Assembly (NCBI RefSeq): GCF_018310535.1
Contig: NZ_CP074102.1
Span: 124,001-188,000 of the forward strand
Reading direction: 5' to 3'
DNA: 64,000 nucleotides
From: Streptomyces mirabilis
GTDB lineage: Bacteria; Actinomycetota; Actinomycetes; Streptomycetales; Streptomycetaceae
Shown here: piece after piece, positions 49,332-57,645 of the stretch
Layout: every line of letters begins with the position of its first letter
Numbering within the stretch: the stretch's first letter is position 1
Translations under genes and position numbers: made by a program
Notes under the pieces: model-generated
What the model was told of the DNA's origin: nothing
The model's input: the letters and a program-made list of their open reading frames with translations, nothing else
Databases searched by the model: none

Positions 49332-50300
49332 ATGTTGATCGATTCGCGTCTGGCGAAGGCGCGTTGGTCGGCCCCTGACGCAGCGAAACTCGGAGGACAC
49401 GTGCTCCACTACCAGAAGGAGTTCGATCCCGTCGTCGACGGCTCCGCCGCCAACGGTCACCGTACGGCTACGGGTTCCGAATCCGGCTACGCGGCAGACG
49501 ACGAGGTCTATGTCTTCGACGACGAGCGCCTGGTCCTCGCCGTGAACGTGGCGCTCAAGACAGGAAGGCCACTACTGCTCTTCGGCCCGCCGGGATCCGG
49601 AAAGTCCTCACTGGCACCCAACGTTGCACGGATACTGAAGTGGCGGCACTACGCCCATGTCGTGACGGCACGTACCGAACCGGAGGATCTGCTGTGGCGG
49701 TTCGATGCGATGAAGCGCCTCAACGACGCCCAGGCACGAGCGCTCAGTGAGAACATGCAGGACTACTACACTCCGGGACCTCTGTGGCGAGCGTTCGAGG
49801 AGGGCGGTACAAAGCGGTCCGTCGTCCTCATCGACGAGATCGACAAGGCCGACCCCGACCTGCCCAACAGTCTGCTGGGCCCACTTGGCTCGCTCTCGTT
49901 CTCTCTCCCCTGGGACGACCGCAGCAAGGTCGTCGTCGCCGAAGAGCACGCTCCTCTGGTGGTCATCACGACCAATGACGAGCGCGAACTGCCCAGGCCA
50001 TTTCTCCGTCGCTGCATCGTGTTCGAACTGGGCGCGCCCACGAGGACGCATCTGCTGCGAGTGGCCGAGCAGCATCTGGGCGCACACTACGACGCCGAAC
50101 TCGCCGGCCGCATCGCCAATCACATTCTCGACATCCGCGGTCAGCGGTACGACGACCCGGCGGGCCCCAGCACCGCGGAGTATCTGGATGCCCTCAAAGC
50201 CAGCCATCAGCTGGGAGTCGTACCCGATACCCCGGAGTGGACGGTGCTGGAGGCCGTCACCCTTCGGAAGCGACGCGACAATGCGGGGCATTCCGCATGA
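49332..50300 (+). CDS. MoxR-type AAA+ ATPase
   Basis: 322 residues. Walker A FGPPGSGKSS near 84, a central DLLWRFDAMKRL, Walker B VVLIDEIDKADPD near 172, sensor 1 ITTNDERELP near 215 and the arginine-finger region PFLRRC. It is a MoxR/ATPase of the dynein-related family, which acts as a chaperone on vWA-domain partners; the vWA gene follows with an ATGA overlap. A GGGGGT site lies just before ATG 49332. Codon use is more relaxed than in the surrounding core genes. First gene of the putative conflict operon. Confidence 0.88.
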   Translation: MLIDSRLAKARWSAPDAAKLGGHVLHYQKEFDPVVDGSAANGHRTATGSESGYAADDEVYVFDDERLVLAVNVALKTGRPLLLFGPPGSGKSSLAPNVARILKWRHYAHVVTARTEPEDLLWRFDAMKRLNDAQARALSENMQDYYTPGPLWRAFEEGGTKRSVVLIDEIDKADPDLPNSLLGPLGSLSFSLPWDDRSKVVVAEEHAPLVVITTNDERELPRPFLRRCIVFELGAPTRTHLLRVAEQHLGAHYDAELAGRIANHILDIRGQRYDDPAGPSTAEYLDALKASHQLGVVPDTPEWTVLEAVTLRKRRDNAGHSA

Positions 50301-51442
50301 GTGGGCGGGGAGTCGTCTTCCTCGGAGACCTCGTCAAAACAGTGTCCCTCCTGCAGCCCCGTGATCTCGCGACAGCCACCACCATGGCGCGCCTTCTCGG
50401 ACTCGGCCCCAGCGAGCCCGAACAGCTCGAACTCGCGAACGCCTCTGCGGGGCTGCCGTCCGACCCGGCAACGCGATTCGACGGGCAGAACGGGGTTGAT
50501 CGGAGAACGCCTCCCGCCGCCGTCGCCGATCCTCGGCCCCAGAAAATGGCCGACCGGTCCGAACGCCCGTCCTCGGACGTTGATCCGGAGCGAGACGAAC
50601 CTGATCAACGTCCGCAGACACCATCCTCGGCCCCCATGGGTCCTGCGGACCAGGCACCCAGGCTGGCGGAACGCCCCATCGACTTCTCCTTGGTGCTGAC
50701 CCGCCTGCCGGCGCAGGACGAAAGTCGGGATTCCCTCCCCGGACCGGGCAACGTCACTGCCTCCGGAGATCTGTCCGCCCAGACCGAGGGAGCGCACGAC
50801 GCGCAGCCAACCGTGGAGCCACCGTGGACACCGGAATGGTCGCGTGGGGTGATGGTCGCCGCCGTGTCGGCTCCCGTCGCGAGCCGCCGACTCGACCAGC
50901 GGACCCTCGTGCGCAAGGTGTCCCGCCAGGAGGTACTTCGTTCTGTTCCGTGGCAGCGCCGCCCCAGTACTCGACTCGGAGTCCAGCTCCTGCTCGATCA
51001 CAGCGCCGGCATGGCCCCGTTCCAGGACGACCGCCGCTGGCTGTGCGGGCTGATGGCGAGCGTCGCCGGACGCGACCGCGTATCCGTGTTGCGCTTCACC
51101 GGCTCCCCTCTGCGTGGTGTCATGCGAACCGGCTCCGCCGTACTGGAGACGCATCGTGCACCCGCTCCCGGTACGCCCGCCGTCCTCGTGTCGGACCTGG
51201 GGCACGCCAGGCCACCGTTCACGGGAAGCGCGACGGCCCGGCTCGACGAGTGGTTGACCTTCATCGACGGTCTGCTGCACGGCGGGTGTCCGCCGGTATG
51301 TCTCACGCCGTTTCCCGTTGCTGCGTATCCGTCGTCCGTCACCGAACGGATCGCCCTGATCCCGTTCGACCGACGGATCTCACTTCGGCACGCCCAGGAA
51401 GCGACACGGAAGATCCATCGTCTGCTGGAAGAGCGCCGGTGA
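50297..51442 (+). CDS. vWA-like domain protein, MoxR partner
   Basis: 381 residues. N-terminal 35 residues resemble a small helical adaptor (LGDLVKTVSLLQPRDLATATTMARLLG); residues 50-180 are disordered and Pro/Asp-rich. The C-terminal 180 residues form a vWA-like Rossmann domain: GVQLLLDHSAGMAPF near 230 is a MIDAS variant (DxSxG), and TPAVLVSDLGHARPP near 300 is the strand-4 acid. Coupled on both sides, to MoxR by ATGA and to the third gene by GTGA. MoxR plus vWA is the classic pair in NTP-dependent conflict and complex-remodelling systems. Confidence 0.8.
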   Translation: MSGRGVVFLGDLVKTVSLLQPRDLATATTMARLLGLGPSEPEQLELANASAGLPSDPATRFDGQNGVDRRTPPAAVADPRPQKMADRSERPSSDVDPERDEPDQRPQTPSSAPMGPADQAPRLAERPIDFSLVLTRLPAQDESRDSLPGPGNVTASGDLSAQTEGAHDAQPTVEPPWTPEWSRGVMVAAVSAPVASRRLDQRTLVRKVSRQEVLRSVPWQRRPSTRLGVQLLLDHSAGMAPFQDDRRWLCGLMASVAGRDRVSVLRFTGSPLRGVMRTGSAVLETHRAPAPGTPAVLVSDLGHARPPFTGSATARLDEWLTFIDGLLHGGCPPVCLTPFPVAAYPSSVTERIALIPFDRRISLRHAQEATRKIHRLLEERR

Positions 51443-54003
51443 CCGGCACAGATCCGGCCGAGCTGATCTCACGGCTGAAACGGCACCGGCCCCAAATGGT
51501 CGAACTGGCCTCGTATGTCTCGCTCACGGTCAGCGTCGACCGGGCCTTTCTGCGCAAGGCCCGACTACGCTTCTTACCAAGGACGGCAGCCGGACTCGAG
51601 GCGGAACTGTGGTTCTCTCCCCTGGTGGAGGCGGCCGGAAGCCGGGCCCTGCTCCTCGACCCTGAGGCTTCCGAGCATTTACGCAGGGATCTCGCCCAGC
51701 GGTCCCCGCAATTGCTCCGGCAGGTGCGAGAGTTCACCGTCGCCGAACACACCCGGGCTCCGCTCGTCGTCCGTCTCTACGAGGAACTCCTCTGGTCAGC
51801 CCTCCAAACGACCGAGACCGTGGACACGCACGCGAGACACCACGCGGATCGCGTCCTGCGGATGGTGTCGGGGGAAGGCGTGGCCGCTGCGGTCGCCGAC
51901 GACACGGGGCGTTGGGCCCTGCACTACGCACGTCGACTGCCGACCCACCTGCTGGGTCGCGACGACGTGTGGCGCATCCAGGTCGCTTCCTGCGAACGGC
52001 TGGGCCTGGGACTGCCCGACGACCCCGCCGGGGGGCGGACGGGAGTGACGGTACAGGCACGAGCTCGCGTTCAACACACCCTGGCCATCGGTGTGACGGC
52101 CCGGTCGGACGGGATCGTGCTCAGCAGACCACCGGCGAGCGGCGCGCGGATCCTTCACGCCCAGGGCACCAGGCACAAGGTCCGGCTCGACGCCGTGAGT
52201 TCGCTGGCCCACACGGCGGAGCCGATACGCCTGGATCTCCTTGACGGACAGAGCGTGCATCTGCCCTTCACCGTGGTGCAACGGACCGGTCCTGACGGCG
52301 ACCTGAGGATGAGCCTCAGCCATCCGGGCTCGGCCCTGGAGGTGGCGGTGGCCGACTACACGGGATCGGATCCCTCCGCGGCACACTGTGCGGTACTGCT
52401 TCCCGACGGCACGATCGTCCTGCACCGCGGTGACGGATCGGAGAGCGGGCGTGTGCTCGCGGAGAGTCCCCTCACGACTCGAAGCGACCTCGTCCTCTCC
52501 GCGGACGGCACCACGGTGTCGTACGTCCAGAACAACGTTCGGCACCACCGATCGCTGCGTCCGGGCGTTCACACCACGGCCGACCCGACTGTCGAGAACG
52601 TTCAGGGGTCTTCGAGCAGTAGCACCGGGACCGACGCCACCACCGTGGCATCCCGGGCGAGGGACGGCAGCATGGATGTCCGGGCAACCACGGACGGCCG
52701 GATCTTGGCCACGTCCACCGCGTTCCCCGGCAGGCGCACCACTCGTTTGATCGGGCAGGCTCCCTGGCGGGTGTCCTCGCTCGCCATCAGCGCCGACGCG
52801 CAGTGGGTGGCGGTGGTCGGCAACGATTCCTTGCTGATGGAACTGCCTCTCGCTCCGGGCCGACGGCCGCGTGAGACCCAACTGCGCTTCAGTGCCACGC
52901 GTGTTTTCGCGGGCGGCGACGGCGGCTGGGTGATCGCCGGAACCGGCGGCCCCGTGGGACTGAACACGGAGGAGGGTCGCAGTTACCGCATCATGCCCGA
53001 GGTCGATCCGGCAGGCGGCGTCAGCCCCACGTGGGGACACGGCTGTGTCCTGGTCGACACGCCGGTCGCGCAGATGGACGTCCTCACGGACATACCGGGC
53101 GTGGACTGCCTGCTGGTCGACCTCAACCGCGCCTCCGGCCAGGAACATGACGAGTTCGCTCTGCGTCTTGTCGAGGCACATCGTCGCGGTGTGCGCGTCG
53201 TCTGCGGCCTCGATGTGTCCGATGCGCAAGAGGAGGTGCTTGACGCCGTTTGCCACTGGCTGGACCAGAGCGCTGACGGATTGCGACTCGCCGGCAGCGT
53301 CGGAGCAGCCATCCTGAACGACGTACGCCACCTGGTCGACGGATACGACGACCGAATGCTTCTCTGCGCACCCTCTCAGCCGTCGGACCGGCGCAACGAA
53401 TTCCACGTAGTTCCTGCGTCGCCGCTGATCTCGACGCTCGGCTTCGCCCTCCGCAGCCGCACGATGGCCGGAGGCGCCTTCGAGCAGGCCATGACTCAGC
53501 TTCGAAGGGAGATCGAGGATGCGTTCTCGGCGTCTTTTCGGACACTGAGGGAAGGAAGGGTCTTCCAGTGGGGGCTGGAACTGCCGCCCGCGCTTCCGCA
53601 GTCGCTTCGCAAACTGGCCGTCGCCATCCTGCTCTCGCTGCCGGGGTGCCCAGTCCTGCCCGGCCGCATGCTGCTGGAGGATGGCGGAGGTCTCGCGCTG
53701 CGCCGGCTTCTGGAGCTCAGGCGCAACCATCTCGCGCTGTCTCGTGGCGACTGTCTGGTCGTCGATGTCGGCACCGCGTACGTGCTGGCCGTCGCCCGCC
53801 GTCACGGCGACGACGCGGTCCTCTGTCTGGTCAACGTCGCGCACATCCCGACGACGGTCGAGTTCCGACCAGGCCAACTGGGCGCCACGACCCGTCTGCA
53901 GGACCTGTTCGACGGTTCCGTTCTCACTCTGTCCGACGAAACGTCCCTGACCGTGCCTTTGACGGCGGGTTCCGTCCGCTGGTTCCGGTGTATCGCACAA
54001 TAA
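51439..54003 (+). CDS. Beta-propeller protein with a dead GH13 (trehalose-synthase-like) domain
   Basis: 854 residues. Residues 1-130: a helical start with AELWFSPLVEAAG, as in proteins of MoxR-vWA operons. About 290-520: propeller-like blades (DLVLSADGTTVSYV; SSLAISADAQWVAVVGNDS). About 535-854: a GH13 barrel closest in pattern to trehalose synthase (AHRRGVRVV, DGLRLAG, RMLLCAPSQP, FQWGLEL, LLSLPGCPVLPG, LLELRRNHLALSRGD). The catalytic positions are lost: nucleophile Asp is A618, acid/base Glu is A644, and the third acid site (NHDE) is PALP at 717-720. Codons 46 and 81 are TTA. Third component of the trio; probably a recognition or effector-control module. Confidence 0.75.
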   Translation: MTGTDPAELISRLKRHRPQMVELASYVSLTVSVDRAFLRKARLRFLPRTAAGLEAELWFSPLVEAAGSRALLLDPEASEHLRRDLAQRSPQLLRQVREFTVAEHTRAPLVVRLYEELLWSALQTTETVDTHARHHADRVLRMVSGEGVAAAVADDTGRWALHYARRLPTHLLGRDDVWRIQVASCERLGLGLPDDPAGGRTGVTVQARARVQHTLAIGVTARSDGIVLSRPPASGARILHAQGTRHKVRLDAVSSLAHTAEPIRLDLLDGQSVHLPFTVVQRTGPDGDLRMSLSHPGSALEVAVADYTGSDPSAAHCAVLLPDGTIVLHRGDGSESGRVLAESPLTTRSDLVLSADGTTVSYVQNNVRHHRSLRPGVHTTADPTVENVQGSSSSSTGTDATTVASRARDGSMDVRATTDGRILATSTAFPGRRTTRLIGQAPWRVSSLAISADAQWVAVVGNDSLLMELPLAPGRRPRETQLRFSATRVFAGGDGGWVIAGTGGPVGLNTEEGRSYRIMPEVDPAGGVSPTWGHGCVLVDTPVAQMDVLTDIPGVDCLLVDLNRASGQEHDEFALRLVEAHRRGVRVVCGLDVSDAQEEVLDAVCHWLDQSADGLRLAGSVGAAILNDVRHLVDGYDDRMLLCAPSQPSDRRNEFHVVPASPLISTLGFALRSRTMAGGAFEQAMTQLRREIEDAFSASFRTLREGRVFQWGLELPPALPQSLRKLAVAILLSLPGCPVLPGRMLLEDGGGLALRRLLELRRNHLALSRGDCLVVDVGTAYVLAVARRHGDDAVLCLVNVAHIPTTVEFRPGQLGATTRLQDLFDGSVLTLSDETSLTVPLTAGSVRWFRCIAQ

Positions 54004-54036
54004 GACCTTTCATGCCTCACCAGCAGGAGTCGGTTC

Positions 54037-55290
54037 ATGGCGCGCCCCAGGATCTTCATCAGCCACAGTTCCAGTGCAAGCAAGTGCGCCGGGCACGGCT
54101 GTGAATGCGCCACCTACCGCGATGCCGTCGCCGCGCAGTTGGAGGAACTGGGCTGCGATCCCGTCGTCGATCAGGCCCTCCTCCAAGCGGGCGACCAGTG
54201 GCACCCGAAACTGATACGTGAGCTGTTCCGCTGCCAGGGCACGGTGCTTCTGCTGTCACCGCACGCGCTCGACTCCGACTACGTCATGGAGGAGGCGCTG
54301 CTCTCCATGGCCCTGTGGGAAGTAACCCGGGAGCGGTTCCTCGTCCTTCCCGTCATGCTGCCCGGAGTGCGCCGCAGTGATCTCAAGGAGAGCCAGCTGG
54401 CGCGGCTCGGACTTGGGCGCTTCGACATGGTCGACTGGCCCCGCGTGGCCGGCGCCTCGGCTCCGCCCGCCAAGATGGGTGAACGCCTGCGGCCGCTGGT
54501 GGAACAGCACGGATCACTGCCGTACCCGAAGGTGACTGAGTACGTCGCTCACCGCATCGAGGAGGTACCCGCCGCGGCGCTGTCGGACATCGCGCGGGAA
54601 TTGGGCGTGGCACACATCGCCTATGCCTCGGACCACACGAACTACGTTGTCTCCGCAGGCCTGCTGAGCGAACGTCCCGTGGACGGATTCGGTGCGGCGT
54701 GCGCGATGCGCAAGGCTCTCAAGGGGCTGCTTCCGCTGCTCCGCCACAAGGAGCACCGCCAGGAAGTGGTCGACGTGGTGGTGCCGTTCGCCAGAGTGCC
54801 CGGGGCGGCGGCGAAAGAGTTGCGCAGGCTCTGCGGCGCCTCGTCGGAGGGCCGCATCGCACTGCTGACGGCACACAGGACCACAACTGCGGAGATGTAC
54901 GTACGGCGTGCCAGCGAATCCCCCGACCCCTGGCCTCTGCACACACCCGTGCCGCGCCCGGGCTTGGACTTCGTCGACGGTGTGATCGCGGACATCCGCG
55001 AGTTCCTCGTCGAGAGATTCTTCGTGTTCGACACACTCACCGACGACGAGTTGGGCCGGTGGCTGGCCCGGCAGGAGGAAGAATCCGGGCCGGTCACGAT
55101 CGTCCTGGGTGTACAACCTGACGCCGAGATGATGCGGCGCCTGCTGGTGGCGTTTCCCAAGCTCCTGTTTCTTTTCGCACACGCTCAGGCGCACATGGGC
55201 CCGAGCGTGCCTGAACACTCGCGACTCCAAGCACTCACGGAGGGCCAGGAGAAAGACATGATCAGTACTTACCGAGAGTTCAGCCAGTGA
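54037..55290 (+). CDS. TIR-domain protein, effector candidate
   Basis: 417 residues. Residues 1-150 form a TIR domain: RIFISHSSSA at the start, LEELGCDPVVDQALLQAGDQW near 35, TVLLLSPHALDSDYVMEEA near 70 with the Glu expected for NAD-cleaving TIRs. The remaining 260 residues (VVDVVVPFARVPGAAAKELRRL; FVERFFVFDTLTDDEL) are an unrecognised alpha/beta domain. CAGGAG lies about 8 bases before ATG 54037. It is 33 bp from the trio and likely in the same operon. It overlaps the cyclase gene end tail to tail by 22 bp. TIR with MoxR-vWA suggests NAD depletion on activation (inference). Confidence 0.82.
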   Translation: MARPRIFISHSSSASKCAGHGCECATYRDAVAAQLEELGCDPVVDQALLQAGDQWHPKLIRELFRCQGTVLLLSPHALDSDYVMEEALLSMALWEVTRERFLVLPVMLPGVRRSDLKESQLARLGLGRFDMVDWPRVAGASAPPAKMGERLRPLVEQHGSLPYPKVTEYVAHRIEEVPAAALSDIARELGVAHIAYASDHTNYVVSAGLLSERPVDGFGAACAMRKALKGLLPLLRHKEHRQEVVDVVVPFARVPGAAAKELRRLCGASSEGRIALLTAHRTTTAEMYVRRASESPDPWPLHTPVPRPGLDFVDGVIADIREFLVERFFVFDTLTDDELGRWLARQEEESGPVTIVLGVQPDAEMMRRLLVAFPKLLFLFAHAQAHMGPSVPEHSRLQALTEGQEKDMISTYREFSQ

Positions 55291-57494
55291 GCATCCGGCG
55301 TGCTACGAATGCGCACGCCGGGCAGGAACAACCTCAGCCACACAAGGTCAGGGTCATTCTCGGACCCTGTGTGCACCAATGTCAGTTCGCGCAGACGGCG
55401 GGCCTCCCTCAGATCGGCGAGAGATTCGATCTCGTGATCGAGTCCGACCTTCATGAACATCACCCCGGTCTTCGCCACCCCGGCCCAGCCTTCAAGTGAG
55501 CGGCAACCCGAAACGGTGAGGAACCGAAGCTTCTCGCACCCCTCAAGATCGTCCAGGTAGGAGAGCACCGTATTTTCCGCGATCACCAGCGACCGCAGTA
55601 CGGGAAGATGGCGCAGCCCGCTGAGATCAGCGATGTTGCCCCGGAGGACCACGCGGTGCACGTGCGGGCTGCCCACCAGCCGGGAGATCTCCTCTCCGGA
55701 GTGGATCTCCACTTCCTTGGGGGACGCGGACGCCGCGGCCTCGCTGGTGGGCCATGTCCTGACGAGCTGCCGTTGGGCGGTGGGCCTGTGCGGGACCCAT
55801 GAGCCGACGGTCCGGTCGGGCAGTGAACCCACGGTCCGCCGCTCCGGCACGATCGCGCCTTGCGTCTCTTTGCGAGGGGCCGCCGCGCGGGCTCTCTTCT
55901 CCTCGTACATCCGCAGATCGGCCGCCTTCAGCACATCCCCGACCGATGTCCCGCAGGTTGCCCAGGCGGTGCCGATACTGGCCCCCACCCGTACCGTGTT
56001 CCCCTCCACGCGTATGGGCTGGGCAATGGCCTCCCGGAGATGTGCCACTAACTCCCTGCACCCTGACGCGCTGACCGCGTCGGCCAGCACGACGAACTCG
56101 TCGCCCCCGTACCGTGCCACCGTGTCGCCCTCGCGCAAGGCCTGTGCCAGCCGTCGGCCGACTTCGACGAGGACCGCGTCGCCGGTGCTCTGCCCGAAAC
56201 GGTCATTGATCGCCTGCATGCCATCGAGGTCGCAGAAGAGCACCGCGAGTCCTTTGCTGCGGTCGCCCTTGCCCTCCTTGGGGGCAACCGTGTGGACGTG
56301 GTGACTCCGCGGATCCTGCCGCGGGTCGCCACAGAGCCTCTCTTCCAGACGAGCACGGAATTCGGCTGAGTTCGGCAGGCCGGTGAGCGAGTCGTGCGAG
56401 GCGCGGTGGGCGAGCTGGAGCTCGCGGCGCTTGCGTTCCTCCATGTCCTCGACGTGCGTGAGCAGGAAGCGGGGGCCGTCGGCGGCGTCCGCGACGACGG
56501 AGTTGCGCAGCGAGACCCAGACGTAGGTGCCGTCGCGGCGGCCGAGTCTGAGCTCGGCGCGCCCGCCCTCGGCGGACGTCCGGAGCAGGGTGCCGATGTC
56601 CTCGGGGTGCACGAGGTCGGAGAAGGAGTAGCGGCGCATCGCGGAGGCGGGACGGCCGAGGAGGCGGCACAGGGCGTCGTTCGTACGCAGGATGCGGCCG
56701 TGCTGGTCGCCGCCCATCTCGGCGATGGCCATGCCGGAGGGGGCGTACTCGAAGGCCTGCCGGAAGCTCTCCTCGCTGGCGCGCAGGGCCTGCTGCTCAC
56801 GCTCGAGGCGGACCAGGGCGCGCTGCATATTGGCTCGTAGACGCGCGTTGCTGATGGCGATGGCGGCCTGGAAGGCGTACATCTGGAGCGCCTCGCGCCC
56901 CCACGCACCTGGCCGCTGGCCGTTGCGCGGCCGGTCCACGGACAGGACGCCGATCAGCTCACCGGCGCTGGCGCCGGAGACACCGGGGCTGTACATCGGC
57001 GCGAAGAGGCGATCGGAGGGATGCCACTCGCCCTGGGACCCGGGAGCGGGCATGCCCGCCGCTGGGCTGTCCGCATGCGACTGCGGTACGTCGTCCTCTC
57101 CGAGATCTCGGCCCTCGGTGTGCGGTACGAAGCGCAGATCACCCCAGGCCTCGCCCATGTTCAGCCGGCGGTCCCAGAAGGCGCGGGCCGCGACCTCTCC
57201 CGGATTCATCTCGTCGGTGCCGGCGTTTCCCGCCACCGCGGCGACAACAAGATCGCTGTCCGGGCGCACGAGATTGACACACGCCAGCTCGTAGCCGAGA
57301 CCCGTGACCACACCGTCGGCGACGGTCTGCAGCGTGTCCGCCAGGCTCCGCGCGGTGTTCACGTCGGCCGTGACCTGCTGCAGCCGCCGCAACGTCGCGA
57401 GACGGACATACGGCTCGGGCTCCTCGCTCACATAACCGTACGGCCCGCCCACTGGAGCATCTGCCGCCCCCACGTACGCCCCCAGCTCCTGCAA
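55269..57494 (-). CDS. Diguanylate cyclase, GAF-PAS-GGDEF, with C-terminal leucine-rich repeats
   Basis: 741 residues. GAF about 30-215, PAS about 245-350 (YAPSGMAIAEMGGDQHGRI; LVHPEDIGTLL), GGDEF about 375-540 with intact RYGGDEFVVLAD near 465 and an inhibitory RxxD (REGD) five residues before it. Up to here it matches Streptomyces CdgB (GAF-PAS-GGDEF). After a 60-residue linker, residues 605-741 are leucine-rich repeats (LSGLRHLPVLRSLVIAEN; LEGCEKLRFLTVSGC; LREARRLRELTLVHTG). That fusion is unusual. Codon 482 is TTA. The start is TTG 57494 or GTG 57473. Makes c-di-GMP, controlling development in this genus. Confidence 0.85.
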   Translation of the reverse strand: MQELGAYVGAADAPVGGPYGYVSEEPEPYVRLATLRRLQQVTADVNTARSLADTLQTVADGVVTGLGYELACVNLVRPDSDLVVAAVAGNAGTDEMNPGEVAARAFWDRRLNMGEAWGDLRFVPHTEGRDLGEDDVPQSHADSPAAGMPAPGSQGEWHPSDRLFAPMYSPGVSGASAGELIGVLSVDRPRNGQRPGAWGREALQMYAFQAAIAISNARLRANMQRALVRLEREQQALRASEESFRQAFEYAPSGMAIAEMGGDQHGRILRTNDALCRLLGRPASAMRRYSFSDLVHPEDIGTLLRTSAEGGRAELRLGRRDGTYVWVSLRNSVVADAADGPRFLLTHVEDMEERKRRELQLAHRASHDSLTGLPNSAEFRARLEERLCGDPRQDPRSHHVHTVAPKEGKGDRSKGLAVLFCDLDGMQAINDRFGQSTGDAVLVEVGRRLAQALREGDTVARYGGDEFVVLADAVSASGCRELVAHLREAIAQPIRVEGNTVRVGASIGTAWATCGTSVGDVLKAADLRMYEEKRARAAAPRKETQGAIVPERRTVGSLPDRTVGSWVPHRPTAQRQLVRTWPTSEAAASASPKEVEIHSGEEISRLVGSPHVHRVVLRGNIADLSGLRHLPVLRSLVIAENTVLSYLDDLEGCEKLRFLTVSGCRSLEGWAGVAKTGVMFMKVGLDHEIESLADLREARRLRELTLVHTGSENDPDLVWLRLFLPGVRIRSTPDAHWLNSR

Positions 57495-57645
57495 TCCCTC
57501 GCCTCGTTGTTTTCAGGATAGGAGGTCGAATGCTCGGGTCGCATGGCTCTCTGCGCGATCCGTCTCTCGTAGGCGTGCGCAGGATGAACAGGCCAGGAGC
57601 CGACTGCTTCTCGGCCCTGGCCGTCCGCTGGTTCCTACGGCACTG

